Part shown: one piece after another, positions 25,435 to 35,280 of the stretch | How the letters are laid out: each line of letters starts with the position of its first letter | How positions within the stretch are numbered: position 1 is the stretch's first letter | Origin: Cepaea nemoralis | Lineage: Eukaryota; Mollusca; Gastropoda; Stylommatophora; Helicidae | Direction: 5' to 3' | Assembly: GCA_014155875.1 (NCBI GenBank) | Contig: JACEFZ010005129.1 | Span: 1 to 64,000 of the forward strand | Length of the DNA: 64,000 nucleotides | Notes under the pieces: model-generated | Seen by the model: the letters and a program-made list of their open reading frames with translations, nothing else | The model's database searches: none | Told to the model about the DNA's origin: nothing | Translations under genes and position numbers: made by a program

Positions 25435-26806
25435 AAGAATAATAGAAACATAAAGCTACGGCTTGCAACCTGGAACGTAAGAACCATGTGTCCAGGATTT
25501 TCCACTCACTTGACAAATATTGACGATGTGAGAAAAACGGCTGTGATTGATGCTGAACTCAATCGTCTTAACATTGATATTGCTGGCCTGCAGGAGACTC
25601 GTCTCGCTGAGGAAGGGTCACTCAGGGAAAACAATTACACTTGTTTTTGGAAGGGTAGAGGACAGGCAGAAAAAAGGCAACATGGTGTGGGCTTTGCAGT
25701 GAAGAATTCGCTACTGGAAATGATTGATATCCAAGCTGGAGGTAATGAAATATTATTACCCTTGCGCTTGGCAACCTCTTGTGGATTTGCCACCATTATC
25801 ACTGCATATGCACTGACACTCGCTTCCTCTGATGATGTGAAGGATACATTCTATGAGCAGCTAGACTCTGTGATCAAAGCAGATCCAAAATCCGAGTAAA
25901 TTTTTATGCTCGGTGATTTCAATGCTCGTGTGGGCAAGGACTCGAGCTCATGGCCAGTGTGGAAAATACAACATTGGTCGCATGAATGATAATGGGCAAA
26001 GGCTGCTGGAGCATTGCACTAGAAATGACCTATGTATTACAAGCTCCTTTTTTAAAACAAAAGAGCTGCACAAGGTCACATGGAAACATCCAAGATCCGG
26101 CCATTGGCACCAGCTGGACTTCATCATCACTCGGAGACAACATCTGAACCATACATCATTAACTCGAAGTTACCACAGTGCTGACTATGATACCGATCAA
26201 TCTCTGGTTGTTGCAAGAGTTAGACTGAGACCAAAGAGAATCTACACAGCGAAACACAAATCTAGCCCCATGATTAACATTATTAACACTCACGATCCTG
26301 GAAAGTGCTTTGAATTTCAACAGCAACTTTAAGACGTTTTCAATGATACATCAGAAAATTATATAGTAAATGATCAATGGAGTAAACTTAAGGAAACTAT
26401 TTATAAAACAGCGGTAAGGGTTTACGGTACTGTGGATCATAAGAGGCAGGACTGGTTTGCGGCAAACAGCCAGATATTGCAGCCCTGTATTGATAAAAAG
26501 AAGATAGCTCTCTTAAGAAACAAGGAAAGACCAACGCGTAACACTCTGAGTGAGCTGAAGCAAGCGAGGAAGGATGTACAAAAGGCTGCCAGGCAGTAGT
26601 GCGAATGACTATTGGATCAAGTTATGTGAGTCCATTCAAATCGCAAGTGATAAGGGAAACATCAGAAGCATGTATGAAGGGATAAAGAAAGCCTGTGGTC
26701 CAATGATCAAAAGAAGTGCACCGCTGAAAACCTTGACTGGAGAAATCATCACTGATAAGAAACAGCAGATGGATAGATAGGGTCGAGCACTATTTAGAGC
26801 TTTACT
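25435..26806 (+). pseudogene. LINE endonuclease region, frame-broken
   Basis: APE endonuclease signatures appear in several frames. WNVRTM lies at the N-terminus, DIAGLQETR carries the catalytic Glu, and GVGFAVKNSL follows. An in-frame TAA at 25897-25899 comes just before the MLGDFNARVGK block. After a shift near 25955 come DFIITRRQHL and a DYDTDQSLVVA segment in place of the usual Ser-Asp-His. Further breaks follow: a TAA at 26330-26332, a TAG near 26597 with a shift, and another shift near 26800 just before the RT frame. The 5' half of this copy is therefore dead although the RT half is open. Confidence 0.8.
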
Positions 26807-26809
26807 CAA

Positions 26810-28609
26810 GTGAGACCAATGCTAGCGGATGATGCCCTCAACGTCATAGAGGCTCTGCCAACTCTTGACCACCTGGACACACTTCCCACCATAACAGAAG
26901 TTAAGTGTGCTATAAATGAGCTTGCGTCTGGCAAGGCTCCAGGTAAGGATGGGATTCCAATAGAGGTAATCAGGAGTGGGCAAGGCACACTCGCTCTACA
27001 GATCCACCAGCTAATAGAGCTCTGCTGGCGAGAAGGACAAGTCCCACAGGATTTCAAAGATTCAAACATCATAACGCTGTACAAGAACAAGGGCGATCGG
27101 AGCGACTGTAACAACTATAGGGGTATCTCACTTCTGTGTATTGTTGGGAAAGTATTTGCCAGAATTGTTCTGCGCAGACTTCAAGTCCTGGGAGATCAAG
27201 TCTACCCCGAATCACAGTGCGGCTTCCGTCAGAACCGGTCTACCATTGATATGATATTCTCATTGCGACAGATGCAAGAAAAATGCAGGGAACAAAATCA
27301 GCCACTGTTTATTGCCTTCATCGACCTCACAAAGGCATTCGATTTGGTCAGTCGTGAGGGTCTGTTCAAAGCACTAAAGAAGATTGGCTGCCCACCAACT
27401 CTTCTGTCCATTGTGGAATCGTTCCACACAGGCATGAAGGGTATAATCAAGTTTGATGGCTCAACTTCAGAAGAGTTTGAAATCAAGAGTGGAGTTAAGC
27501 AAGGTTGTGTACTATCCCCCACCCTCTTTGGGATATACTTTTCACTTCTACTGAAATATGCCTTTCGTGATCAGGATGACGGTATATACATTCACTCACT
27601 GAATGGTGGCCTCTATAATGCTCAGAGGTTGAAGGCCAAGACCACAATTAGGAGGGTACTAATCAGAGATTTGCTTTTTGCGGATGATGCTGCGATTACG
27701 ACCCACTCTGAGGAAGAATTACAACATCTACTATCTGCATTCTCCAATGCTTGTTCTGAATTTGGTTTAACAATTAACAAAAAGAAGACACAGATTATGT
27801 CACAAGGTTCACATGGTGTACCATCAACCTTTATTGACGACGCCGAACTGGAGATAGTAGACCATTTTACATATCTAGGAACAGAGGTAAATAGCAAATT
27901 ATCCATCGATCAGGAAATCAACATCAGGATTGGCAAGGTAGCAACAACAATGAACATGTTAGCAAAAAGAGTCTGGGAGAACAGGAAGCTTACTCCTAAA
28001 ACAAAAGTCCTCGTCTACCAAGCCTGTGTCCTTAGTACTCTTCTTTATGGCAGTGAAACCTGGACAACTTACTCACGCCAAGAGAAACGTTTAAACAGCT
28101 TTCATATGCGGTGTCTGCGAAGAATACTTGGTATTAAGTGGCAAGACAAAATCACAAATACTGAAGTATTGGAAAGATCAGGTTGTGTGACGGTGTATTC
28201 CATGCTCAGTCTTCGTAGACTTAGATGGATAGGACATGTTAGGAGGATGGATGATGGTAGAATACCAAAGGACATCTTTTTTGGTGAATTACAGACGGGT
28301 AGGAGATCTCAGGGTCGGCCTCTACTACGATACAAAGATGTATGTAAGAGGGACATTATTGATACAGGCATTGACAATGTACATTGGGAGCAAGTCGCCG
28401 CTGAACGTGTTGCATGGAGGGCAACTATCAGAAATGGAATAAAGACAAAGGAGAAAATGATTGCAGATAAAGCACACACAGAGCGTGAGAGACGTAAGAT
28501 GGTACAAAATGGTGGAAATGACCATGTTTTCACATGCATCTACTGTGAGCAAACATTTTCAGCAAGAATTGGCCTTACCAGCCACACTCGCCACCGTCAT
28601 GGGTCGTAG
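26810..28609 (+). CDS. LINE reverse transcriptase with C-terminal C2H2 finger (599 codons open)
   Basis: A long uninterrupted frame. INELASGKAPGKDGIP is the RT entrance; NYRGISLLCIVGKVFARI and ESQCGFRQNRSTID are motifs 1-2. AFIDLTKAFDLVSR is motif A, SGVKQGCVLSPTLF motif B, and LLFADDAAI motif C with both Asp. The thumb and connection carry YLGTEVNSK, LYGSETWTTYSRQEK, LRWIGHVRRMDDGRIP and GRPLLRYKDVCKRD. The C-terminus has a C2H2 finger, CIYCEQTFSARIGLTSHTRHRH. The frame's first ATG is not the true start of the polyprotein; the endonuclease upstream is broken. Transposon-encoded and probably unable to mobilise itself, though RT could be translated from an internal start. Confidence 0.85.
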   Translation: MRPMLADDALNVIEALPTLDHLDTLPTITEVKCAINELASGKAPGKDGIPIEVIRSGQGTLALQIHQLIELCWREGQVPQDFKDSNIITLYKNKGDRSDCNNYRGISLLCIVGKVFARIVLRRLQVLGDQVYPESQCGFRQNRSTIDMIFSLRQMQEKCREQNQPLFIAFIDLTKAFDLVSREGLFKALKKIGCPPTLLSIVESFHTGMKGIIKFDGSTSEEFEIKSGVKQGCVLSPTLFGIYFSLLLKYAFRDQDDGIYIHSLNGGLYNAQRLKAKTTIRRVLIRDLLFADDAAITTHSEEELQHLLSAFSNACSEFGLTINKKKTQIMSQGSHGVPSTFIDDAELEIVDHFTYLGTEVNSKLSIDQEINIRIGKVATTMNMLAKRVWENRKLTPKTKVLVYQACVLSTLLYGSETWTTYSRQEKRLNSFHMRCLRRILGIKWQDKITNTEVLERSGCVTVYSMLSLRRLRWIGHVRRMDDGRIPKDIFFGELQTGRRSQGRPLLRYKDVCKRDIIDTGIDNVHWEQVAAERVAWRATIRNGIKTKEKMIADKAHTERERRKMVQNGGNDHVFTCIYCEQTFSARIGLTSHTRHRHGS

Positions 28610-28709
28610 TTATTAAGCCTTTTTGAAGCACAATGTACCAAACTATCGTCGGTCAAGACGGAAAGGTGCCAATGTGTGTAGTTGGAACCGTGACTAACTA
28701 ACTAACTAA

Positions 28710-28712
<3 letters not shown>

Positions 28713-28742
<30 letters not shown>
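28713..28742 (+). repeat. Short (TA)n
   Basis: About 30 bp of TA joining the LINE tail to the mariner remnant. Confidence 0.95.
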
Positions 28743-28745
<3 letters not shown>

Positions 28746-28818
28746 CTTCATGATTTAATTCGAAGAAAATGTCCTACACTGCTGACTAGAGGCGTTTTGC
28801 GACTTCATGACAATGCGA
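28743..28818 (+). mobile_element. Mariner relic, left part of a split copy
   Basis: Reads IRRKCPTLLTRGVLRLHDNA in one frame, the transposase segment with the third catalytic Asp. It ends in GACAATGCGA (28809-28818), which is repeated at 37665-37674 where the mariner resumes. Confidence 0.8.
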
Positions 28819-29141
28819 TGGCAAACTACCTTCTTTACACATGCCAAGAAAATCATGTTGTACAATGAACAGGACCTGCACAATTTAGTAGATGCGGTTG
28901 TTACACACAGTGAACAACAAGGGGTAGAATTAAATTGTAAAAAGACACAGATTATGGTCGTCACTAGGAAGAACGAAATACCACAGTGTAATATACAAGT
29001 AAATGGGAATATTCTTCAACAAGTGAATAGGTACAATTATCTCGGAACAGTAATAACATCTGATGGGAATTGCCTTGAAAAGATTAGAACAAGAATCGCC
29101 ATGGCAAAAGTAGCCTTTAGCAAAATGAAAAACATACTGAC
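28819..29141 (+). mobile_element. LINE ((GGAT)n-tailed family), left part of a split copy
   Basis: After about 43 bp without a match, the frame reads NEQDLHNLVDAV, VTSDG-type and YLGTVITSDGN blocks and RTRIAMAKVAFSKMKNILT, the RT thumb of a LINE family found four more times in the window. It is 5' truncated just before the YADD motif. The reading breaks exactly at the LTR of the inserted retrotransposon and continues at 37180. Confidence 0.85.
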
Positions 29142-29659
29142 TGTCAGAGTCCAGAAAGGGGACGATGATGCAGTGACATCGTTACGCCCGCCAGGCGACT
29201 TAGCGCCCAGAAGGGACGCCGTAACTTCGTTACGCCGCCAGGCGAATAGTGGTTACCGGCCTGCAAGACTGCTGGCTGACAAGCGACCAGCGGTCAAGCA
29301 AGGACGACGCTAAACGCACGCATGCCTCGTGACGTCACCTGAGGTGAGAGGCGAGTTGCGCCTTAGCGGCAGACAGCTTGGGGACTTCGACTCGGACAGA
29401 CGTGTGAAGAGAGAAAGGCGTTGTGTGGTATCTGTGCTGAAAGTCGAGTGTCTGGACATCTTGAGAGTGAGACGTTGTGAGCTGTATTGTGTAAGGGTAT
29501 ATTGAAACATCCAGTATATATCTTGTTGTGAACATCGTTCCGTATTTAATGTGTGAATAAATCCATTGAACGATGTGTCGTTGAGTCTTACGTCAAATCA
29601 CGTTGTATTTGTACTGTCTCACACTGTTAGGTTAGCGAGCCAAGTTTAAGATCCTGACA
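29142..29659 (+). repeat. 5' LTR
   Basis: 518 bp from TGTCAGAGTCC to ..GATCCTGACA, with imperfect terminal palindrome TGTCAG/CTGACA. AATAAA lies at 29556-29561. It differs from the 3' LTR at four positions: one in GAAAGGCG, one in AAGTCGAG and two in the last 20 bp. Confidence 0.97.
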
Positions 29660-30512
29660 TGTGTGGACGTGGTGGCATTCGTCCGGCTTTGATATGAACG
29701 TGTTTTAGTGATTAACGATTTAAAACTAAAGTTTGTAAACGTGAAATTTTTGTCAAACTTTATAGTACATGTAAATGTGATCGTGGAAGGCTCATTTTCA
29801 TTATTAACTACATTGTTTAAACATGTGTAAGACTATTTGTAAACGTACAATGCATACATATTGTGTGATTTTGTAACCGTGTCAAACATTTGTGATTTGT
29901 GAAACTTGTCACCGTTTTGACCTTGTCGACATTGTGATCTTGTCGCCATTTTGACCTTGTCGCCATCTTGTAAACTTGATGTCTATGTCCTTACTGAATG
30001 TTATCTTGATGTAAGTGATGTATCATCAATGTTGTAAAGTGTTAACATAAGTGTAGATTGTCTTTGTGCATTGAGTTGTGGAACGCGAAAAAGTGTTTGG
30101 AAAGAAAGTAACTTGTTTTGAAAAAAAATAAATTGTTGACAGACAAACTTACGACCTACAACTACACTCAACGCCATACAAACCTAATCAACACTTAGTG
30201 ACAAGCAGGCACACACCAACGAATAGACATTAATTTATTTCTCTCCAAAAATAAAGCAGGTTTTTCCGTACCATCCGAAACCTTGCCGTAGAGGTCATTC
30301 GTGGTTTTGAAGTAACGACCCTACAGTTTCCTAGCCCGATTTCCAACCATTCTTCACCGCATCCAGGGCACTTGAGTATATTTTTTCTTTTCACATACTT
30401 TAACTATGCAATTTTAGGCACGCATCGTCAATAGAAATCGATTGTAAATTGTTCTTTACTAACCACTTATATCATATTTTGTGTGGCTGGTATTTCATTG
30501 ACATTTTTCATC
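29660..30512 (+). other. LTR-element leader with 17-bp repeats
   Basis: Non-coding leader between LTR and gag. Four imperfect 17-bp units built on TTGTCGCCATTTTGACC lie at 29906-29973. A conventional tRNA primer-binding site directly after the LTR is not obvious. Confidence 0.7.
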
Positions 30513-32798
30513 ATGTCTTCATTATTTGATTTCATTGATATGGGGATAAAATTACAGTTACATGGTGATGAATTAACACAGTGGAGTGAGCAGAAATACT
30601 CTGAATACCTACTAGTACAGGAGAAAGCTAATGAACGCGATGAAAGAGCAGCTGAAAGAGCAGCCAAGCAAGTAGAGGCAGAGACCGCCTTAAAGCAAGC
30701 TGAAGTAGAAATGGCTGCCAAACAAGTAGAGGCAGACACAGCCTTAAAACAAGCAGAAGTGGCTGCAAAGACAAAGCAAGCTGAGATAGATAGTGAGCTA
30801 AAGAAGGCAGAAATAGCAGCTCAGAGTAAGAGAGAAGAACTGGAGTTACAGTTGAAGATGAAACAACTTGACACTGAGACTGCCATTAACAAAGAGTCTA
30901 AGAAATCTGAGAGACTGGAGAAAGAAAACCAGTATAAGAAATATCAAGGTATTGTACGTAATTATACCTCGGGTGACTGCATCGCAGCCTTTACCCAAAA
31001 TTTTGAAACGTTAATGGAACATTATCAAGTTCCACTGTCTGAATGGAATATTGTGTACATGAGGAGTTTGTCAGGGGAACCTCTTAAAGTAATTGAAACC
31101 ATCCCCAAAGACCTCAGAAAAGATTACCATTATCTGAAATCTAAGATTATGGCACATTTTATGTTAGATGAGGCAGGTTACAGAGAACAATTCAGTAAGT
31201 TGAGCCCAAAACCGACTCAAACGTTCTCTGATTACCTCTGCTTAGTCCGAGATATATTCACCAAATGGACTTCAGCAGCTAAAATTGACAACAATAATCA
31301 GAGATTAGAAGATCTAATCATTAGAGACAAAATTGTATCATCGATTCCTTCAGCATTTTCTAAATTTTTGTTAGAGAACGAATGCACTAGTGTGGATGAG
31401 ATTGAAAGACGTGGTTCGGCGTACTACACAGCCAACAAACATTGCTTTGCCACTGAAGCTACTGACATTAACTTTGTGGCAGCGGCTAACTATGACAAAC
31501 CCTATAGTAGGCAGAAACCTCATAGACCTACTTCTGAGAAGTTATATCATTGCAATTATTGTAAATATTCTCATCATCAGACTGAGATGTGTGATAAAAA
31601 CCCTGGCTATCATACTTACCTACTAAACATGGTAAACAGACAAGATAAGGAGCGTAAATCCTTCAAAAGTTTGCGTAAATGTTTCCTCTGTAAGGCGTAC
31701 GGACACCATCGGAAAGATTGTAAGGGCAGGCATATGACCAACAAAGCAAATGCCGCCTTGTTTGATAGCTCCGCGTCTGATGAAGAAGAGCCAGAGAAAC
31801 ATCCTGTGAACTCAGCACAGGCTTTTGACATATTCAGCGCAAACAAATGCTCTGTTTGTAACACCTTTTATGAAGATGGTATTTTAACATGCGGTCACGC
31901 CATCCCTATTGCCAATGAAGAAGCTAATTTGGTAGTAGATTCAAAAGGCAGAATAAACATCCATCACGGATATGTAAATGGCAAATCTGCTACAGTCCTT
32001 CGTGATACAGGCAGTTCACTCATTGGTCTGAAAAGAACATTCATAATGCCTACAGACTATACAGGCAGGCACGTAACATGCAGAACATTCTCAGGCAATA
32101 TTGAGAAATACCCATTAGCATGGGCATATATTGAAACACCTTTCCTCACTGGGAAAGTAAAGTGCGCTGTATTAACAAACCCAGTGTGTGATGTAATTAT
32201 TGGAAATTTACCTGAGGTGAATGATAAACCTCATGACATAACATCTCTATGTATTGATGATAACATAACATCAACATCAAATGTCATCATTGAAAATGTC
32301 ACACCACCTATTGATTGTCGGGTAGCTAACGTAGCACTAAGTTCTCATAACATCATTGATACCATTGTTCCATCATCATCTGATATCATTGAATGTGTGA
32401 ACGCAGTAACTAGAGCTACTGCTAGAGTGCAAGATGAAAGTAAGCAAACTGAGGCTATACAATCACTCAGCCCAGTAACACTACCTACAAACACTATGAA
32501 GGAAACATTTGTAACAGCACAAAAAGCTGATCCTTCATTGTCAAAATACTTTAATCTGATCGGCCAAAAGCCAAAGGTAACCAAGAATGCAAAATGGCAT
32601 TTTGCTGTGAAGACTGATATACTCACCAGGTATTACACCAAAGGTGACAACACCACAGAGCAAACTGTTTTGCCAACAAGTTATCGCAAGCAAGCCTTAC
32701 ATCTTGCCCACGATATACCTCTTGCAGGGCACATGGCATACGTTAAGACCAGATCTAGATTATTGACACAGTTTCATTGGCCCAAATTTTGCAAGTGA
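30513..32798 (+). CDS. gag-pro: Gag-protease polyprotein of the LTR element
   Basis: 761 codons from the ATG at 30513, which is preferred to the upstream GTG because the relic at 2974 preserves an ATG with a similar N-terminus (MSSLFDFI against MSTLNECI). Residues about 30-150 form a long Ala/Lys/Glu coiled coil with repeated AAKQVEAETALKQAEVE-like units. A capsid region follows (about 155-330). Two CCHC zinc knuckles are seen, from residue 347 (CNYCKYSHHQTEMC) and residue 390 (CFLCKAYGHHRKDC). The aspartic protease has RDTGSS at about 497-502 and DVIIGNLP further on. The C-terminus holds the two His of the integrase HHCC zinc finger (HDIPLAGH) and ends at TGA just before its two Cys, which lie in the other frame. 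Gag forms the particle and protease matures it. Confidence 0.92.
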   Translation: MSSLFDFIDMGIKLQLHGDELTQWSEQKYSEYLLVQEKANERDERAAERAAKQVEAETALKQAEVEMAAKQVEADTALKQAEVAAKTKQAEIDSELKKAEIAAQSKREELELQLKMKQLDTETAINKESKKSERLEKENQYKKYQGIVRNYTSGDCIAAFTQNFETLMEHYQVPLSEWNIVYMRSLSGEPLKVIETIPKDLRKDYHYLKSKIMAHFMLDEAGYREQFSKLSPKPTQTFSDYLCLVRDIFTKWTSAAKIDNNNQRLEDLIIRDKIVSSIPSAFSKFLLENECTSVDEIERRGSAYYTANKHCFATEATDINFVAAANYDKPYSRQKPHRPTSEKLYHCNYCKYSHHQTEMCDKNPGYHTYLLNMVNRQDKERKSFKSLRKCFLCKAYGHHRKDCKGRHMTNKANAALFDSSASDEEEPEKHPVNSAQAFDIFSANKCSVCNTFYEDGILTCGHAIPIANEEANLVVDSKGRINIHHGYVNGKSATVLRDTGSSLIGLKRTFIMPTDYTGRHVTCRTFSGNIEKYPLAWAYIETPFLTGKVKCAVLTNPVCDVIIGNLPEVNDKPHDITSLCIDDNITSTSNVIIENVTPPIDCRVANVALSSHNIIDTIVPSSSDIIECVNAVTRATARVQDESKQTEAIQSLSPVTLPTNTMKETFVTAQKADPSLSKYFNLIGQKPKVTKNAKWHFAVKTDILTRYYTKGDNTTEQTVLPTSYRKQALHLAHDIPLAGHMAYVKTRSRLLTQFHWPKFCK

Positions 32799-35280
32799 CA
32801 TTAAAGCATATTGCAGAAGTTGTGACACCTGCCAGAAACTGGTAAAAAAAGGTAAACACCCACAGGCAAAGTTACAAGTCACTGACTTAGCCAGTCGACC
32901 TTTTGAAAAACTATCTGTTGACATAGTGGGCCCTCTCAATCATACAACAACTAGAGGGAATAAATTTATTCTAACTGTTATTGATCAATGTACTCGCTGG
33001 CCAGAAGCTATTCCGCTAAAGAACATAACTGCCAATGACATAATGGAAGTTTTCTTCCATATTTTTTCTAGGATAGGTTTTCCAGATACTATCCAATCTG
33101 ATAGGGGCACTCAGTTTATTGCCGCATCGACTCAGGCTTTCACCAAAATGTTGGGAGTGAAGCAATGTTTCAATTCCCCGTACCATCCTCACAGTAGCGG
33201 AGTAATAGAAAAATTTAACGGGGATCTAAAGCACATGCTTGCAAAAGTAACGCAAGAGCACCCCAATAACTGGGATTTATATCTACCAGCTATTCTTTTT
33301 GCTTATCGCGAGGTACCACATGCTAGTACCGGTTTCTCTCCTTTTGAACTTATCTATGGTGCCAAACCACGCGGCCCATTGACCATTTATCACCAAATGT
33401 TAACTGACTCTACTCCAGTACTTAAACCCATATCATCATACGTATATGTTACATCATTGCGTGAAAGAATCATCAAATCATGTATTTTTGCAAAGAATGC
33501 ACTAAAACTATCTGGTGCTACTTATAGACAGTATGCTGACAAAGGTAACAGGACAATAACGTTGACACCTGGACAGGACGTTCTTCTACTACTACCTAGT
33601 GACAGACATTTACTGACTGATTCTTGGCAGGGACCTTTCAAAGTGACGAGTCAGATCTCACCTGTAGACTACGAAATCCTAATAAAAGACAAACACAAAA
33701 TATATCACATAAATATGCTAAGACCATACCACAACAGAGACAACGAACAAGACGATACGACAGCGTGTACAGTGATAATAGATCACGAAGATGACGATGC
33801 TAGTGACGAGATTCCAACACCTACATTAGACACGACAAGCTGCTTGAAGGATATCAAAATCAATCCAAAGTTAAATCAAGCAGAGACAAACAGTTGCAAA
33901 CAGCTTATACAGCAGTACAACACCATCTTTTCCAACAACCCAGGACAAACAGAATTAGTAAAGCATCACATCACACTCACATCAAACACACCCATAAAAT
34001 GCAGACCATACACCATTCCATTACACTACAAAGAACATTTGCACCAAGAAATAATCAACTTAGAGAAAAACAACATCATAAGACGATCCCAGTCAGACTT
34101 CTCATCACCAATGGTGATAATACGAAAAAAGGACAATACAATAAGACTGTGCATCGACTATAGGAAACTAAATAAAATTACTGTTCTTGATTTGGAGCCA
34201 ATGGCAAACACTGACGATCTTCTGACAGAACTGACAGACGCTAGATTCTTTACGACGTTAGATATGACTAAAGGATATTATCAGATAGAAGTAGACGAAC
34301 AGAGCAGACATCTGACAGCATTTGCCACACCGTGGGGACTGTACGAATGGTGCAAACTTCCATTTGGGCTTGTTAATGCCCCTGCCACCTTCGTTCGTAT
34401 GACACGACTTCTTCTTGTAGACATTCCTAACATAATTTGTTATATAGACGACATCTGTGTTCACACAGAGACAATGACAGAGCACATTAAGACGTTAGGA
34501 CAGACATTTGAACGTATTAGACAGCACGGACTGACTGTAAAGCCTGCGAAAGTAGACATAGCCTACCAGGAAATAACTTTCTTGGGGTACAAAATATCCA
34601 ATGGCTTTGTCATGACAGACGATAAAATTGTGTCCAAAATATTAAAACTATCACTTCCGACTACTAAGAAACAAGTCAGAAGTCTTTTGGGATTGATAAA
34701 TTACTACAGGCAGTTCATTCCTCATTTTTCCGAACTGACCGAAGTGTTTACTAATTTACTAACCAAAGACAAACCAGAGAAAATTGTACACAATGAATGC
34801 CTAAAAATTGCATTTAATAAAGTGCTTGCATATTTTTCTGATAAAAGCGTAAACAATCTAATCCTGAAATTGCCCAACCTCCGTTTACCTTTCAGATTAC
34901 GTACAGATGCTAGCTCCGTGGCGATTGGAGCAGTCTTGTTGCAGGAGTACAACAACATACTCCATCCCGTTTACTTCGTATCCAGAAAACTAAAAGCCAG
35001 AGAACGGGCTTGGTCCATTCCTCAGTTGGAAGCCCTAGCTTTAGTGGTAGGTATAACCAAATTGTCCAGATTTCTTCTAGGACGTCACTTTATCGTGGAA
35101 TCTGACAGCAGCTCTTTACGGTTTATAAATTCAGGAATACCCTCAAATCATATGGTAGCGCGCTGGTCTTTGAAACTTCAAGATTATAGCTTTGAGGTTC
35201 GACATATTCCAGGCAGATCCAATTCAATTGCCGATCTTTTGTCCCGTTGTCCGACCGACCCAGTAAGCACCAATGTCTGA
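32767..35280 (+). CDS. pol: Pol: integrase - RT - RNase H
   Basis: This frame is +1 relative to gag-pro, open from 32767 and overlapping it by 32 nt. No ATG precedes the first catalytic residue, so it is probably reached by frameshifting or was cut off by an indel. The integrase zinc-finger cysteines come first (YCRSCDTCQ). The integrase core has D in VDIVGP (32920), D in QSDRGTQF (33100) and E in VIEKFNG (33208), giving the D-35-E spacing. A GPY/F module follows (SWQGPFKV). The RT has KKDNTIRLCIDYRKLN, FTTLDMTKGYYQI and CYIDDI (YIDD at 34441-34452). RNase H has its four acids in RTDASS, LEALAL, VESDSSS and NSIADLLSR. It copies the RNA genome and integrates the cDNA. No chromodomain or env is seen. 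Confidence 0.93.
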   Translation, partial: HSFIGPNFASDIKAYCRSCDTCQKLVKKGKHPQAKLQVTDLASRPFEKLSVDIVGPLNHTTTRGNKFILTVIDQCTRWPEAIPLKNITANDIMEVFFHIFSRIGFPDTIQSDRGTQFIAASTQAFTKMLGVKQCFNSPYHPHSSGVIEKFNGDLKHMLAKVTQEHPNNWDLYLPAILFAYREVPHASTGFSPFELIYGAKPRGPLTIYHQMLTDSTPVLKPISSYVYVTSLRERIIKSCIFAKNALKLSGATYRQYADKGNRTITLTPGQDVLLLLPSDRHLLTDSWQGPFKVTSQISPVDYEILIKDKHKIYHINMLRPYHNRDNEQDDTTACTVIIDHEDDDASDEIPTPTLDTTSCLKDIKINPKLNQAETNSCKQLIQQYNTIFSNNPGQTELVKHHITLTSNTPIKCRPYTIPLHYKEHLHQEIINLEKNNIIRRSQSDFSSPMVIIRKKDNTIRLCIDYRKLNKITVLDLEPMANTDDLLTELTDARFFTTLDMTKGYYQIEVDEQSRHLTAFATPWGLYEWCKLPFGLVNAPATFVRMTRLLLVDIPNIICYIDDICVHTETMTEHIKTLGQTFERIRQHGLTVKPAKVDIAYQEITFLGYKISNGFVMTDDKIVSKILKLSLPTTKKQVRSLLGLINYYRQFIPHFSELTEVFTNLLTKDKPEKIVHNECLKIAFNKVLAYFSDKSVNNLILKLPNLRLPFRLRTDASSVAIGAVLLQEYNNILHPVYFVSRKLKARERAWSIPQLEALALVVGITKLSRFLLGRHFIVESDSSSLRFINSGIPSNHMVARWSLKLQDYSFEVRHIPGRSNSIADLLSRCPTDPVSTNV

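Larger units (their letters stand above)
24693..28712 (+). mobile_element. LINE with C-terminal C2H2 finger, near full length
   Basis: A 4-kb non-LTR retrotransposon. It has a 5' leader (24693-25400) with a short doubled GTCAGGTCTTA, a damaged endonuclease, an intact RT frame, and a 3' UTR (28610-28690) ending in (CTAA)4 and (TA)n. The leader recurs at 15405-15600 and the 3' end at 1591-1705 and 8105-8219. The clade is not resolved; the single long ORF with an APE endonuclease and a terminal zinc finger fits RTE/CR1-like elements. Confidence 0.85.

Noticed and set aside
29660..29690. A tRNA primer-binding site just after the 5' LTR
   Set aside because: TGGACGTGGTGGCATTCG is a weak candidate, but the spacing to a tRNA T-loop match does not fit, so it was not annotated.
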